Origin: Planococcus soli
Lineage (GTDB): Bacteria > Bacillota > Bacilli > Bacillales_A > Planococcaceae
NCBI RefSeq assembly: GCF_016881065.1
Contig: NZ_WXYN01000051.1
Coordinates: 794,629-858,628 of the forward strand
DNA: 64,000 nucleotides
Direction of reading: 5' to 3'
The notes below the pieces were generated by a model that was given only the letters and a program-made list of their open reading frames with translations, was not told where the DNA came from and searched no databases. The position numbers were made by a program, and so were the translations under genes. This document shows positions 8,373 to 17,143 of the stretch, piece after piece (within the stretch, counting starts at the first letter, position 1; each line of letters starts with the position of its first letter).

Positions 8373-9098
8373 ATGAAGAGAAATATCGCGATGTTTTTAA
8401 TCATAGTTGGATTTCTCTTCGCTGGATGGAATGGGTATTTCTGGGCTGTTGAAAGTTTCGGCAGCAAAGAAACCCTTGGTAAAAATGACATTGTTGCAGT
8501 GGCTGAAGCGGAAAAGGAAGATTTGAAGCCAAAAATAGATGATTCGACAACAGGAAGACAAGAAACCCCGCAAAACAAAGAGATAGCCCTCTATGAAGAA
8601 GGGGATTCTATACTTCCTTCACAGAATGCAGAAAAAGAGGATTCGAAACAATCAACTATGCGTGACTACAAAGAATATAACCGGGGAGACGAGGTAGGGT
8701 GGCTGCTTGTCCCTTCTCTTGGTATGAAGTATCCGATTTATTGGGGAACAGATGATGAGACATTAACTCAAGGGGTAGGTTATCACGTAGGGGACTTTAC
8801 AACCCCGCCAGATGGGTTCGGGCACACCGTTTTATCCGGCCACCGGGATACTGTTTTTCAGGAACTTGGAGAATTGGCGGAAGGAGCGCAGATTTATGTG
8901 CAATTTGAAGAGATCCAGTATGAATATAAAATACAAAAAACATGGATTACGGATGCTGAGGACCGCACAGTTATCGTCAATAAGGACGAACCAACTCTGA
9001 CCCTCACGACCTGCTATCCCTTCAGGTTTATTGGATCGGCTCCAGATCGATACATTATAGAAGCGCTGCTGGTCAACACGACAGAAATGCCTTCCTAA
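8373..9098 (+). CDS. Class D sortase, 241 aa
   Basis: A membrane-anchored cysteine transpeptidase. An N-terminal helix (residues 5-27) is followed by a long acidic, Lys-rich linker (about 35-105) and the sortase beta-barrel. The catalytic residues are His157 in LSGHRDT, Cys214 in TLTTCYPF and Arg226 in APDRYI; the TLTTCYPF signature and short C-terminus are typical of class D. AAGGAGTG precedes the ATG. It faces away from the CHRD gene across about 260 bases, which would hold both promoters. No canonical LPXTG substrate is encoded nearby, so the CHRD protein is the best candidate partner. Confidence 0.9.
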   Translation: MKRNIAMFLIIVGFLFAGWNGYFWAVESFGSKETLGKNDIVAVAEAEKEDLKPKIDDSTTGRQETPQNKEIALYEEGDSILPSQNAEKEDSKQSTMRDYKEYNRGDEVGWLLVPSLGMKYPIYWGTDDETLTQGVGYHVGDFTTPPDGFGHTVLSGHRDTVFQELGELAEGAQIYVQFEEIQYEYKIQKTWITDAEDRTVIVNKDEPTLTLTTCYPFRFIGSAPDRYIIEALLVNTTEMPS

Positions 9099-9291
9099 TT
9101 GCTAATGTTTCCTCATTCGGTTGGGTCCTAATTTAGGCTTTAGCTTAATATTTGAAGAACAAAACAGTTTTTCTTTTTGTTCAGCACAACGATGTACCTG
9201 ATAATATTGCTCCAACATCTATGGGAAATGACTAACGTAATTTAGCATGCCTAAGAGAACGTAACCTGTTTCATACAACCTACCTATAAAA

Positions 9292-9336
9292 AAAGCAGCG
9301 CCGGGATTGATTTCAAAATACCGGGCTGCTTTTGTT
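9292..9336 (+). terminator. Terminator downstream of the sortase gene
   Basis: AAAGCAGC-GCCGG pairs with CCGG-GCTGCTTT around a 16-nt loop, followed by TGTTTT. It lies about 190 bases past the sortase stop; nothing else is evident in between. Confidence 0.7.
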
Positions 9337-9389
9337 TTATTTAGGATCAATTTATTTGTAGCAACAAAAATAATATTTACAACTTTAGA

Positions 9390-9432
9390 TAGTACTTATT
9401 AACTTCTTTTCATAGTACTTAATAACTTCTTT
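9390..9432 (+). repeat. Pair of 20-bp direct repeats upstream of urease
   Basis: TAGTACTTATTAACTTCTTT (9390-9409) and TAGTACTTAATAACTTCTTT (9413-9432) differ at one base and start 23 bases apart, about two helical turns. They lie roughly 190 bases before ureA in an AT-rich gap with no gene. An operator for a urease regulator is possible but unproven. Confidence 0.45.
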
Positions 9433-9621
9433 AAACAGTTACTATATACCTTGGAGTGTCCTAATGCTAAGTTGCTCTAGAGGAAGTTTAAAAGTCAGAA
9501 GCTTAGGGGAAATTAAAAAGATATGGTTATTTGAAATTTCAGATAATTAAAGTTCTAAAAATTTCAAGTCACTAAGTGGACTTCTTTTACTATCAGATAA
9601 AAAAGGGAGGAGGGTTAGACT

Positions 9622-9924
9622 ATGCATTTATTGCCTCGTGAGATTGACAAATTGATGATCGTAGTCGCTGCAGATTTGGCTAAAAGACGGCGGGAAAGAG
9701 GATTAAAGCTTAACCACCCCGAATCTGTTGCCATCATTACTTATGAAATAGTTGAAGGTGCAAGAGATGGGAAAACGGTTGCAGAATTAATGGAATTTGG
9801 AGCAACAATATTAACGACAGAAGACGTCATGGAAGGTATTCCTGAAATGATTAAAGACATTCAAGTTGAGGCCACATTTCCTGATGGAACAAAACTAGTT
9901 ACTGTACACAGTCCGATTCGTTAA
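9622..9924 (+). CDS. ureA: Urease gamma subunit, 100 aa
   Basis: The smallest urease structural subunit; with UreB and UreC it forms the enzyme that hydrolyses urea to ammonia and carbamate. The sequence [30 protein letters not shown] and [16 protein letters not shown] is diagnostic of UreA and the 100-aa length is exactly usual. GGGAGGAGGG precedes the ATG by eight bases. First gene of the ureABCEFGD operon, with 24 bases before ureB. Confidence 0.97.
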   Translation: MHLLPREIDKLMIVVAADLAKRRRERGLKLNHPESVAIITYEIVEGARDGKTVAELMEFGATILTTEDVMEGIPEMIKDIQVEATFPDGTKLVTVHSPIR

Positions 9925-9948
9925 TTTAAGCAAAGGAGGAAGAGGCTT

Positions 9949-10272
9949 ATGGAACCAGGAGAATATGTATTGAAAGAAGAAGATATAGTTTGCAATGAAG
10001 GAAGAGAAGTCGCTATGGTTTCCGTTATCAATGTAGGAGACCGGCCTGTACAGGTAGGGTCACATTTCCACTTTTATGAAGTGAATCCAGGTCTTCAGTT
10101 CAATCGGGAAGAAGGTTATGGAAAACGTTTGAATATTCCTGCCGGGGCGGCAGTCCGGTTTGAGCCTGGAGATGAAAAAGAAATAGAGCTGATTCCATTT
10201 GTTGGAGAGCGCCGAGTATATGGTTTCAATAACAAGGTGGATGGCCCACTGGAAAGCAGGGATGGATCATGA
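9949..10272 (+). CDS. ureB: Urease beta subunit, 107 aa
   Basis: The beta structural subunit of urease. Family blocks visible are the N-terminal [24 protein letters not shown] and [20 protein letters not shown] followed by RRVYGFNN. It starts behind AAAGGAGGAAGAGGCTT and its end overlaps the ureC start by four bases, indicating translational coupling. UreB packs between UreA and UreC in the trimeric enzyme and carries no catalytic residue. Confidence 0.97.
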   Translation: MEPGEYVLKEEDIVCNEGREVAMVSVINVGDRPVQVGSHFHFYEVNPGLQFNREEGYGKRLNIPAGAAVRFEPGDEKEIELIPFVGERRVYGFNNKVDGPLESRDGS

Positions 10273-11981
10273 GTTTCAAAATGTCCAGAAAGCAATATGC
10301 AGAGATGTTTGGACCTACAACAGGCGATGCGGTCCGACTTGCTGATACCAATCTATTTATCCAAGTCGAGAAAGACTTTACGACTTATGGAGAAGAAATG
10401 GTATTTGGTGGCGGAAAAGTCATCCGTGATGGAATGGGACAGCATCCTCTTGCCGCACGTGAAGACGGAGTTCCTGACACAGTCATCACGAACGTTATCA
10501 TTTTTGACTATACCGGAATCGTAAAAGCTGACCTTGCTATACGAGACGGGAAGATATTTGGCATAGGAAAAAGCGGCAATCCGCTCATTATGGATAACGT
10601 TGATATCATTGTCGGCACAGCAACCGAAGTGATAGCGGGCGAGGGACTGATTGTAACTGCAGGCGCCATTGATACCCATGTACATTTTATAAATCCAGAA
10701 CAAGTGCAAGTAGCTCTTTCAGCTGGAACGACAACATTAATCGGTGGCGGTACGGGTCCCGGAGCCGGGTCGAAAGCAACAACCGTTACGCCAGGTGAAT
10801 GGAATATCCACCGAATGCTTGAAGCGGCAGAAGGTTTGCCAATCAATATCGGATTTACGGGCAAAGGTCACGCAGCAACTTCTGCACCATTAGTAGAGCA
10901 AGTAAAAGCAGGAGTCATCGGACTGAAAGTCCATGAAGATTGGGGAGCAACAGGTTCTTCTCTTGATCATGCACTTCGTGTCGCGGATGAATATGACATC
11001 CAAGTCGCTCTCCATGCCGATACTTTAAACGAAAGCGGATTTATGGAACAAACCATGGCTGCAGTAAAAGATCGGGTCCTCCATATGTACCACACAGAAG
11101 GAGCAGGCGGCGGACATGCACCAGACTTAATCAAATCAGCAGGTTATCATAATATACTACCGTCTTCGACCAACCCCACCCTCCCCTATACTGTCAATAC
11201 CGTTGATGAACATCTAGATATGGTGATGGTTTGCCATCACTTGAATCCTTCAGTACCGGAAGACATTGCGTTCGCCGATTCAAGAATACGCCGAGAAACG
11301 ATTGCTGCGGAAGACATTCTGCACGATATGGGTGTATTCAGTATGGTCAGCTCCGATGCTCAAGCTATGGGACGCGTCGGTGAGGTTGTCATACGAACAT
11401 GGCAAGTAGCCGATAAAATGAAAATGCAGCGCGGCGTCATGGAAGGCGACAGCGAGTATGCTGACAATAACCGGGCTAAGCGCTATATTGCGAAATATAC
11501 GATTAATCCTGCTATCACCCATGGGATTTCAAATCATGTCGGCTCGATTGAAGTAGGCAAAATGGCAGATCTGGTTTTATGGAATCCGGCATTTTTGGGT
11601 GTGAAACCGGAAATGGTTCTGAAAAATGGACTGGCTGTCGTTGGTTTGATGGGAGACGCCAATGCTTCTATTCCAACACCGCAGCCGTATATTTCGCGTC
11701 CGATGTATGCCCAGTATGGTAAAGCGTTATCAAGAAGTTCCGCAACATTCATTTCTCAAGCAGCTTTTGATGACGGCGTTCATGAAAAGCTTGGACTTCA
11801 AAAAATCATTCTGCCTGTCGGAGGCATCCGAAATCTGTCGAAAAAAGACATGAAACTGAATTCAGAAACACCTGATATCACCGTAGACCCGCAAACGTAC
11901 GAAGTGAAAATAAACGGAGAACTGCTGACATGTGACCCTGTAGACAAGGTTCCGATGGGGCAGCGATATTTCCTATTCTGA
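10269..11981 (+). CDS. ureC: Urease alpha (catalytic) subunit, 570 aa
   Basis: The catalytic urease subunit, an amidohydrolase-fold dinickel enzyme. All expected residues are present: His137 and His139 (THVHF), the carbamylated Lys220 (GLKVHEDWG), His249 (ALHADTLN), His275 ([12 protein letters not shown]), Asp363 (SSDAQAMGR) and flap Cys322 (MVCHHLNPS). Numbering is within this protein. The length is normal and the frame is intact. The ATG overlaps ureB by four bases. Nickel must be inserted by UreD/F/G/E, all encoded downstream. Confidence 0.98.
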   Translation: MSFKMSRKQYAEMFGPTTGDAVRLADTNLFIQVEKDFTTYGEEMVFGGGKVIRDGMGQHPLAAREDGVPDTVITNVIIFDYTGIVKADLAIRDGKIFGIGKSGNPLIMDNVDIIVGTATEVIAGEGLIVTAGAIDTHVHFINPEQVQVALSAGTTTLIGGGTGPGAGSKATTVTPGEWNIHRMLEAAEGLPINIGFTGKGHAATSAPLVEQVKAGVIGLKVHEDWGATGSSLDHALRVADEYDIQVALHADTLNESGFMEQTMAAVKDRVLHMYHTEGAGGGHAPDLIKSAGYHNILPSSTNPTLPYTVNTVDEHLDMVMVCHHLNPSVPEDIAFADSRIRRETIAAEDILHDMGVFSMVSSDAQAMGRVGEVVIRTWQVADKMKMQRGVMEGDSEYADNNRAKRYIAKYTINPAITHGISNHVGSIEVGKMADLVLWNPAFLGVKPEMVLKNGLAVVGLMGDANASIPTPQPYISRPMYAQYGKALSRSSATFISQAAFDDGVHEKLGLQKIILPVGGIRNLSKKDMKLNSETPDITVDPQTYEVKINGELLTCDPVDKVPMGQRYFLF

Positions 11982-11992
11982 GGTGAATTGAA

Positions 11993-12448
11993 TTGATAAT
12001 TGAAGAAGTAATAATGAATGTAGAAGATATGGATAAAAGTGAGATTGATAAGAGGCACATTGAAAAAGTCTATTTGGAAAGCGCATATTTGGTTAAACGA
12101 ATTCAGCGTGTCAAGACCGATCACGGAAACGAGCTGGGAATTCGCTTAAAACAAGCGCGTGATCTAGTTGCAGGCGATGTTCTGTTCATGGACGACAAAA
12201 ACATGATTGTAGTAGATGTGCTATCTGATGATTTGATTGTCATCAGTCCTCGAACTATAGAAGAGATGGGCAACATAGCCCACCAACTTGGAAACCGTCA
12301 TTTGCCAGCTCAGTTTGAAGGCAATGACATGCTTGTCCAATACGATTATTTGGTGGTGGCGCTACTGGAGGAATTAGGAATTCCGTTTAGACGAGAAGAT
12401 CGCAAGGTGAAAAAAGCATTCCGCCACATCGGCCATAGCCATGAATAA
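11993..12448 (+). CDS. ureE: Urease accessory nickel metallochaperone UreE, 151 aa
   Basis: UreE delivers Ni2+ to the UreG/UreF/UreD complex. The start is a TTG at 11993, six bases after GAGGTGA, giving [12 protein letters not shown], the usual UreE N-terminus. Family blocks: [38 protein letters not shown] and the metal-site His in [17 protein letters not shown]. The C-terminus has only a short His-containing tail (RHIGHSHE), not a long poly-His tail. It overlaps ureF by eight bases. Confidence 0.95.
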   Translation: MIIEEVIMNVEDMDKSEIDKRHIEKVYLESAYLVKRIQRVKTDHGNELGIRLKQARDLVAGDVLFMDDKNMIVVDVLSDDLIVISPRTIEEMGNIAHQLGNRHLPAQFEGNDMLVQYDYLVVALLEELGIPFRREDRKVKKAFRHIGHSHE

Positions 12449-13127
12449 AAATCTGCTCTCGCTGTTTCAAATATGTGATTCTGGATTGCCAACCGGGGCT
12501 TTCAGCCATTCATTTGGTTTGGAAAGCTATATACAGGTGGATATTGTTAAAGATCAAAAAACGTTTTTTGAATGGCTTCGCGTCTATGTCCATGACCAAT
12601 TAATCTATACGGATGGACTGGTGTGCCGGCTGGTTTATGAGGCGCTTGAACAGCAGAATTTTCAAGAAATATGGGAATGGGACCGGATGTTAATGGTTCA
12701 GAATTTACCGAGGGAAACACGGGAAGGCACGCAAATGATAGGCGACCGTTTGCTGAAAATCGCTCAATCACTCTACGATTTTCCAGTACTTGCGCTCTAT
12801 CGCGATCGGATTGACAAAAAGAAGGCGTTTGCGCACCCTTCAATCGTATTTACGATGATTGCCTATGGGCTGCAGGTTTCAAAAGAAGATGCCATTCTGT
12901 ACTATCTGTATTCAGCTTCATCAAGCCTTGTTCAAAATGCCGTCCGGGCAATCCCTTTAGGACAGACAGCGGGAATCATGATTACACACAAATTCCATCC
13001 TGAGTTGCAATTGGCAATGAAGAAAATTATGCAGCTCACAGAGAATGACTTCGGGATTGTATCACCTGGGCTTGAGCTTTCCCAAATGCACCATGAACGC
13101 GTCAACATTCGTATTTTTATGTCGTAA
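12441..13127 (+). CDS. ureF: Urease accessory protein UreF, 228 aa
   Basis: An all-helical scaffold protein that links UreD to the GTPase UreG in the urease activation complex. Recognised from [46 protein letters not shown] and [12 protein letters not shown]. The length is typical. The start overlaps the end of ureE; the gap to ureG is 34 bases with its own GAAGGAAG site. Confidence 0.95.
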   Translation: MNKNLLSLFQICDSGLPTGAFSHSFGLESYIQVDIVKDQKTFFEWLRVYVHDQLIYTDGLVCRLVYEALEQQNFQEIWEWDRMLMVQNLPRETREGTQMIGDRLLKIAQSLYDFPVLALYRDRIDKKKAFAHPSIVFTMIAYGLQVSKEDAILYYLYSASSSLVQNAVRAIPLGQTAGIMITHKFHPELQLAMKKIMQLTENDFGIVSPGLELSQMHHERVNIRIFMS

Positions 13128-13161
13128 CTATAGAATTTTAAAAAGAGAAGGAAGTGTTTAG

Positions 13162-13773
13162 ATGGGACCGATTAAAATTGGTGTCGGCGGACCGGTAGGG
13201 GCAGGAAAAACCATGCTCGTTGAAAAAATAACACGCAACTTGGAGCAGGAAATTGAAATGGCTGTCGTCACAAACGACATCTACACGAAGGAAGATGCAA
13301 AGTTCTTGATGGAAAACGGCGTACTTCCAGAAAACCGTATCATCGGAGTTGAAACCGGAGGATGTCCGCATACGGCTATCCGTGAGGACGCATCAATGAA
13401 CTTTGCGGCAATTGACGAACTGGTAAAGCGCCATCCGGACGTTGAACTTATTTTCGTTGAAAGTGGTGGCGACAACTTGGCAGCAACCTTCAGTCCTGAG
13501 CTCGTCGATTTTTCAATTTACATCATTGATGTGGCACAAGGCGAGAAGATTCCACGAAAAGGCGGCCAAGGAATGATCAAATCGGATTTATTTGTTATCA
13601 ATAAGACCGACCTGGCTCCTTATGTAGGTGCACGCTTGGATGTCATGGCTTCAGATACAAAAGTATTTCGTGGCGACAAGCCGTTCGTGTTTACAAACCT
13701 GAAAACTGAGGAAGGGCTCGATCGAGTCATTGAATGGATGAAGACCCACGTTCTGTTAAAAGGGCTGGAATAA
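13162..13773 (+). CDS. ureG: Urease accessory GTPase UreG, 203 aa
   Basis: A SIMIBI-class GTPase that drives nickel insertion into apo-urease. The P-loop GPVGAGKT is at residues 10-17; [12 protein letters not shown], the metal-binding Cys-Pro-His of [32 protein letters not shown] and the guanine-specificity motif [10 protein letters not shown] follow in order. Intact and of usual length. ureD begins two bases after the stop. Confidence 0.97.
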   Translation: MGPIKIGVGGPVGAGKTMLVEKITRNLEQEIEMAVVTNDIYTKEDAKFLMENGVLPENRIIGVETGGCPHTAIREDASMNFAAIDELVKRHPDVELIFVESGGDNLAATFSPELVDFSIYIIDVAQGEKIPRKGGQGMIKSDLFVINKTDLAPYVGARLDVMASDTKVFRGDKPFVFTNLKTEEGLDRVIEWMKTHVLLKGLE

Positions 13774-13774
13774 T

Positions 13775-14599
13775 ATGACCTCATGGACAGGCGAGCTCTC
13801 GCTGGATTTAGAAGATAGAAAAGGAAAGACGGTTGCTAGAAATGTGTTCTTTCAAGGAGCATTCAAAGTGATGCGACCGATTTACCATGACGATACTGGC
13901 AAAGTCTGTTACTACTTGCTGAATCCTGGCGGCGGATATTTGGATGGCGACCGTTATCGAATGAAAGTGACGGCCAACAAAGGGGCTAAAGTTACCTTAA
14001 CTACACAATCCGCGACGAAAGTTTATAAGACGCCGAAGGGATATGCCTATCAAGAGACGGATATAGTGCTTGAGAAAGGAAGTTACTTGGAGTTTCTCCC
14101 CGACCCGTTGATTGCATATGAAAATGCACGATATTTGCAAAAAAATACTATTCGGATGGAATCCGGAGCAATTTTTCTTTACACTGATATTTTAACGCCT
14201 GGATGGTCTCCGAGCGGAAAGAAATTCTCATATCATACAGTCCAATTGGTCAATAAAATATATTTTGATGGCAAACTTGCTGTATTTGACCATATCAAGC
14301 TGTCTCCGGGAAAGCAGGACATCTCGGGCTTAGGATTCATGGAAGGATACAGCCATATAGGATCGATGATTGTTATTGGTGAACAAACAAATGCTGAGTT
14401 ACTCGATGAACTATATGAAATTATCCTTTCTCAGGGAGCTGATATGAAATATGGCTTATCGGAACTAGTTATTTCTGGCTTGAGCATTCGTATATTGGCT
14501 AATTCAACACAAGTAATCGAAAGAATTATCTTTGAATGCCGTCGCTTAATACACGAAAAATGGTTTGGTATGACACCTAACTCACTAAGGAAATATTAA
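13775..14599 (+). CDS. ureD: Urease accessory protein UreD (UreH), 274 aa
   Basis: UreD binds the urease apoprotein and channels Ni2+ from UreG to the active site. Recognised from VFFQGAFKVMRPIY, YYLLNPGGGYLDGDRYRM, VTLTTQSATKVYKTP and EFLPDPLIAYENARY, with TDILTPGWSPSGKKF later. The length is typical of Gram-positive UreD. It is the last gene of the operon; no urea channel or urease regulator gene follows directly. Confidence 0.95.
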   Translation: MTSWTGELSLDLEDRKGKTVARNVFFQGAFKVMRPIYHDDTGKVCYYLLNPGGGYLDGDRYRMKVTANKGAKVTLTTQSATKVYKTPKGYAYQETDIVLEKGSYLEFLPDPLIAYENARYLQKNTIRMESGAIFLYTDILTPGWSPSGKKFSYHTVQLVNKIYFDGKLAVFDHIKLSPGKQDISGLGFMEGYSHIGSMIVIGEQTNAELLDELYEIILSQGADMKYGLSELVISGLSIRILANSTQVIERIIFECRRLIHEKWFGMTPNSLRKY

Positions 14600-14721
14600 G
14601 TTTTAATAATCTATCAGTTCAGCAAGTGGATAAATTTTTTATTGCAGAAAATCTAGAGGAGATTATCTTACATTCTTTCAAAAAGCGGATTACTTACTTT
14701 ATTAATGAGGGAAACTATTAA
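14600..14721 (+). other. Short coding-like remnant between ureD and the next gene
   Basis: One plus-strand frame, open from about 14582 to a TAA at 14719-14721, reads SFNNLSVQQVDKFFIAENLE and on to KKRITYFINEGNY. It looks protein-like but has no ATG, and no credible ribosome site before its possible GTG. It may be the tail of a deleted gene or chance; I cannot name a family. Confidence 0.25.
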
Positions 14722-14748
14722 AACAGAAGTTTTAAGGAGGTCTGGAAT

Positions 14749-15222
14749 ATGTTCAAAGAAGAGCAGGATGAACCACTACTAGAAAATTTTGAAGTAACAT
14801 CCGTTTTTGAAGAGCGTGTATATGAAAGATATGAGTTTACATTTAAAGTAGAAAATCACGAATTTAAAGGCCACTATTATGAAAATAAAATCCAATGGCT
14901 ACACCCTCACCCAAAGCAATTGATTGGTGAAGAGAAAGTGGGTGCGATTGAGTCCGTTATTCACAAGCTGATGGTGCAATATGGTATTTCAAGTGAAACG
15001 AAGGAATTGGAGGTTAAGCCAGTTTTCGAAGATAAAGCTTACAAACGTCTTCAATTTAGTTTGAATGTGCAGGGAGAGCAGTATAAAGGATTCATCCATG
15101 AAGATGAAATCCAATGGTTTCATCCACAACCGAAGCAAAAGCTGAAAGAAGAACAAATGGAAGCAATAGAAGCCGAAATTCAGGGGAAATTAGTAGATTA
15201 TCAAAAAGAAGAAAACGAATGA
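14749..15222 (+). CDS. Duplicated small-domain protein of unknown function, 157 aa
   Basis: A soluble acidic protein built of two copies of one ~65-residue unit. Copy 1 has FEVTSVFEERVYERYEFTFK, FKGHYYENKIQWLHPHPKQ and an AIESVIHKLM helix. Copy 2 has LEVKPVFEDKAYKRLQFSLN, YKGFIHEDEIQWFHPQPKQ and an AIEAEIQGKL helix. The unit resembles the small YheE-like (DUF5342) proteins of Bacillus as I remember them, here in tandem. The strongly conserved (H/N)xx(E/K)IQW-HP-PKQ block carries two or three His per copy. AAGGAGG sits eight bases before the ATG. It lies between urease and the nickel-type binding protein, so a metal-linked role is possible but unproven. Confidence 0.75.
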   Translation: MFKEEQDEPLLENFEVTSVFEERVYERYEFTFKVENHEFKGHYYENKIQWLHPHPKQLIGEEKVGAIESVIHKLMVQYGISSETKELEVKPVFEDKAYKRLQFSLNVQGEQYKGFIHEDEIQWFHPQPKQKLKEEQMEAIEAEIQGKLVDYQKEENE

Positions 15223-15297
15223 AAAAGAAAGTTCTAAGAAGTAAGAGTGACTCAAAAAAATGAATCTAGCAAAACATTATCATTAAGGTGAGTGTTT

Positions 15298-16860
15298 ATG
15301 AATAAAAGAATTAATTTTTGTTTTCTCGTTGCTGTCTTGTTAACTCTTTCAGCATGCAATCAAGAAAGTAGCACTTCTACAGATTCGCCAACAACTAAAC
15401 AGCTCGTTTATGGCATGAATTCGGAGATTGAAAAAGTCAACCCAGTTCTGGATGAGAGCCAAGAAATCGACACTCTTCTCTTTCGAGGATTAACAAAACC
15501 TGATGCAGAAAATCAGGTGACCTCTGATTTGGCGAAAAGCTGGGAAATTTCAGACGACCAATTGATTTACACTTTTATACTTCGTGAAGATGCGACTTGG
15601 CAGGATGGGGAACTGGTAACAGCAGAAGATGTTAAATTCACGTTTGACCAAATCCAAAGTCCTGAGACGAATACACCCATTGCCGGTGAGTTTAACGAGA
15701 TTGCATCAGTAGAAGTGACAGGTGAATATGAAATAAAGATGACATTACACAGACCCTTTCCTCCGCTTCTCGATAAGCTGAAAATCGGAATTGTTCCGGA
15801 ACATTTGCTTAGTAATGAAGATCTCAATACAACTAATTTCAATCAAAATCCTGTTGGTAACGGTCCTTTCAAATTGAAAAAATGGGAAGCCGACCATACG
15901 ATTACGTTGGAACGTAACGAAGAGTATTATGGAATTGCACCAAAATTAGATGAAGTGGTTTTTAAAGCGGTTCCGGATGCGAACACACGGATACTTCAAT
16001 TGAAAACCGGTGAAATTGATTTAGCACTTGTAGAACCCAACCAGTTAGCCGGTATAAACGAAAATGATCCCTACTCAGTGTATGAAGTTCCAACGGCAGA
16101 CTACCGTGCTGTGATGTACAATTTCAATCTCCCTTTATTTCAGGATAGACGGGTTCGCCAGGCGATGAATTATGCAGTAAATCGGGATGAATTAGTAAAG
16201 GGAATATTAGCCGAAAAGGGAGAAGCAGCATATGGGCCTTTGCAAAAATCATGGGCTGGAACTTCTAATGGAGAAGAATATACTTACAATCCTCAAAAAG
16301 CACGGCAACTTTTAGCAGAGGCAGGCTGGGTTAAAGGTACTGATGGTACACTCATGAAAGAGGGAAAGCGTTTTGAATTCGAATTGGTTTCTCCAATTCA
16401 AGATACTGTACGTGTAGCACTTGCCAATGTCGTCTCTGAACAACTCAAACCCTTTGGTATAGTTGCCAATCCGAAACCTATTGATCAAAATGCCATCAAC
16501 TATGAGGCTGAAGAAGCATTAATCATAGGGTGGGGCAGTGAATTTGATCCAGATGACCATACGTATCGTCTGTTCCACAGCAGTGAAATAGGCGACGGAC
16601 AGTATAATTTTGGATCTTACCAGAATGAAAAAGTTGACGAATTATTGTTGAAAGCGCGCACTACGACGAATACAGATGAAAGAAAAGCTTACTACCAGCA
16701 ATTTCAGGAAGAAATCACAAATGATCCGCCTTACAATTTTCTTGTTTACCTTGAAGCATTATACGGTGTTAACGAAGATGTATCAGGAATCAGCACACGT
16801 ACACTTGGCCATCATGGATTCGGTGTTTTGTGGAATATTGAAGAGTGGGATAAAGAATAA
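15298..16860 (+). CDS. Nickel/peptide ABC transporter substrate-binding lipoprotein, about 520 aa
   Basis: A family 5 solute-binding protein (NikA/OppA type) exported and lipid-anchored: signal peptide ending LLTLSAC with the lipobox Cys. Family blocks are LVYGMNSEIEKVNPV, TSDLAKSWEISDD, ATWQDGELVTAEDVKFTFDQI, PVGNGPFKLKKWE and RRVRQAMNYAVNRDELV. I chose the ATG at 15298 because AAGGTGAG lies just before it; a GTG two codons earlier abuts that site. A His-rich GHHGFG near the C-terminus could touch metal. Its place next to urease and a NikBC-like importer on the opposite strand suggests Ni2+ or a nickel chelate as ligand, but peptides cannot be excluded. Confidence 0.85.
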   Translation: MNKRINFCFLVAVLLTLSACNQESSTSTDSPTTKQLVYGMNSEIEKVNPVLDESQEIDTLLFRGLTKPDAENQVTSDLAKSWEISDDQLIYTFILREDATWQDGELVTAEDVKFTFDQIQSPETNTPIAGEFNEIASVEVTGEYEIKMTLHRPFPPLLDKLKIGIVPEHLLSNEDLNTTNFNQNPVGNGPFKLKKWEADHTITLERNEEYYGIAPKLDEVVFKAVPDANTRILQLKTGEIDLALVEPNQLAGINENDPYSVYEVPTADYRAVMYNFNLPLFQDRRVRQAMNYAVNRDELVKGILAEKGEAAYGPLQKSWAGTSNGEEYTYNPQKARQLLAEAGWVKGTDGTLMKEGKRFEFELVSPIQDTVRVALANVVSEQLKPFGIVANPKPIDQNAINYEAEEALIIGWGSEFDPDDHTYRLFHSSEIGDGQYNFGSYQNEKVDELLLKARTTTNTDERKAYYQQFQEEITNDPPYNFLVYLEALYGVNEDVSGISTRTLGHHGFGVLWNIEEWDKE

Positions 16861-17010
16861 ACGAAAATTACAAATAAAGTTTTAAGGCTGAATTGACCTA
16901 GTAGTTCATGACGTTAGAAAAACCTCTCAGTTAACACTCTATGACACTCGATCGGAAAATAGCAGTCCAATTTTGGAACGACCGTATGCAGTCTAAATTT
17001 TTAAAACTAA

Positions 17011-17073
17011 AAAAACACCTTCGTATTGATTCACGGCTATTTTCATACCTGTGAATCAACGAAAGGTGTTTTT
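17011..17073. terminator. Bidirectional terminator between the binding protein and ATPase genes
   Basis: AAAAACACCTT-CG (17011-17023) pairs with CGAAAGGTGTTTTT (17060-17073) and an inner GATTCAC/GTGAATC stem extends it. A-run on the left and T-run on the right suit convergent transcription. The rest of 16861-17143 shows no gene. Confidence 0.85.
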
Positions 17074-17143
17074 ACTTGTTTTATTTATAATTCACCGCAA
17101 TCGCTTACTACACCCGACGTTGGCGGTGTTTTATTTTGTTTTT

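Noticed and set aside
10353-10864. Long minus-strand reading frames inside ureC, each over 110 codons
   Set aside because: They lie wholly opposite a fully conserved ureC with all active-site residues and have no ribosome sites; they are shadows of coding bias.
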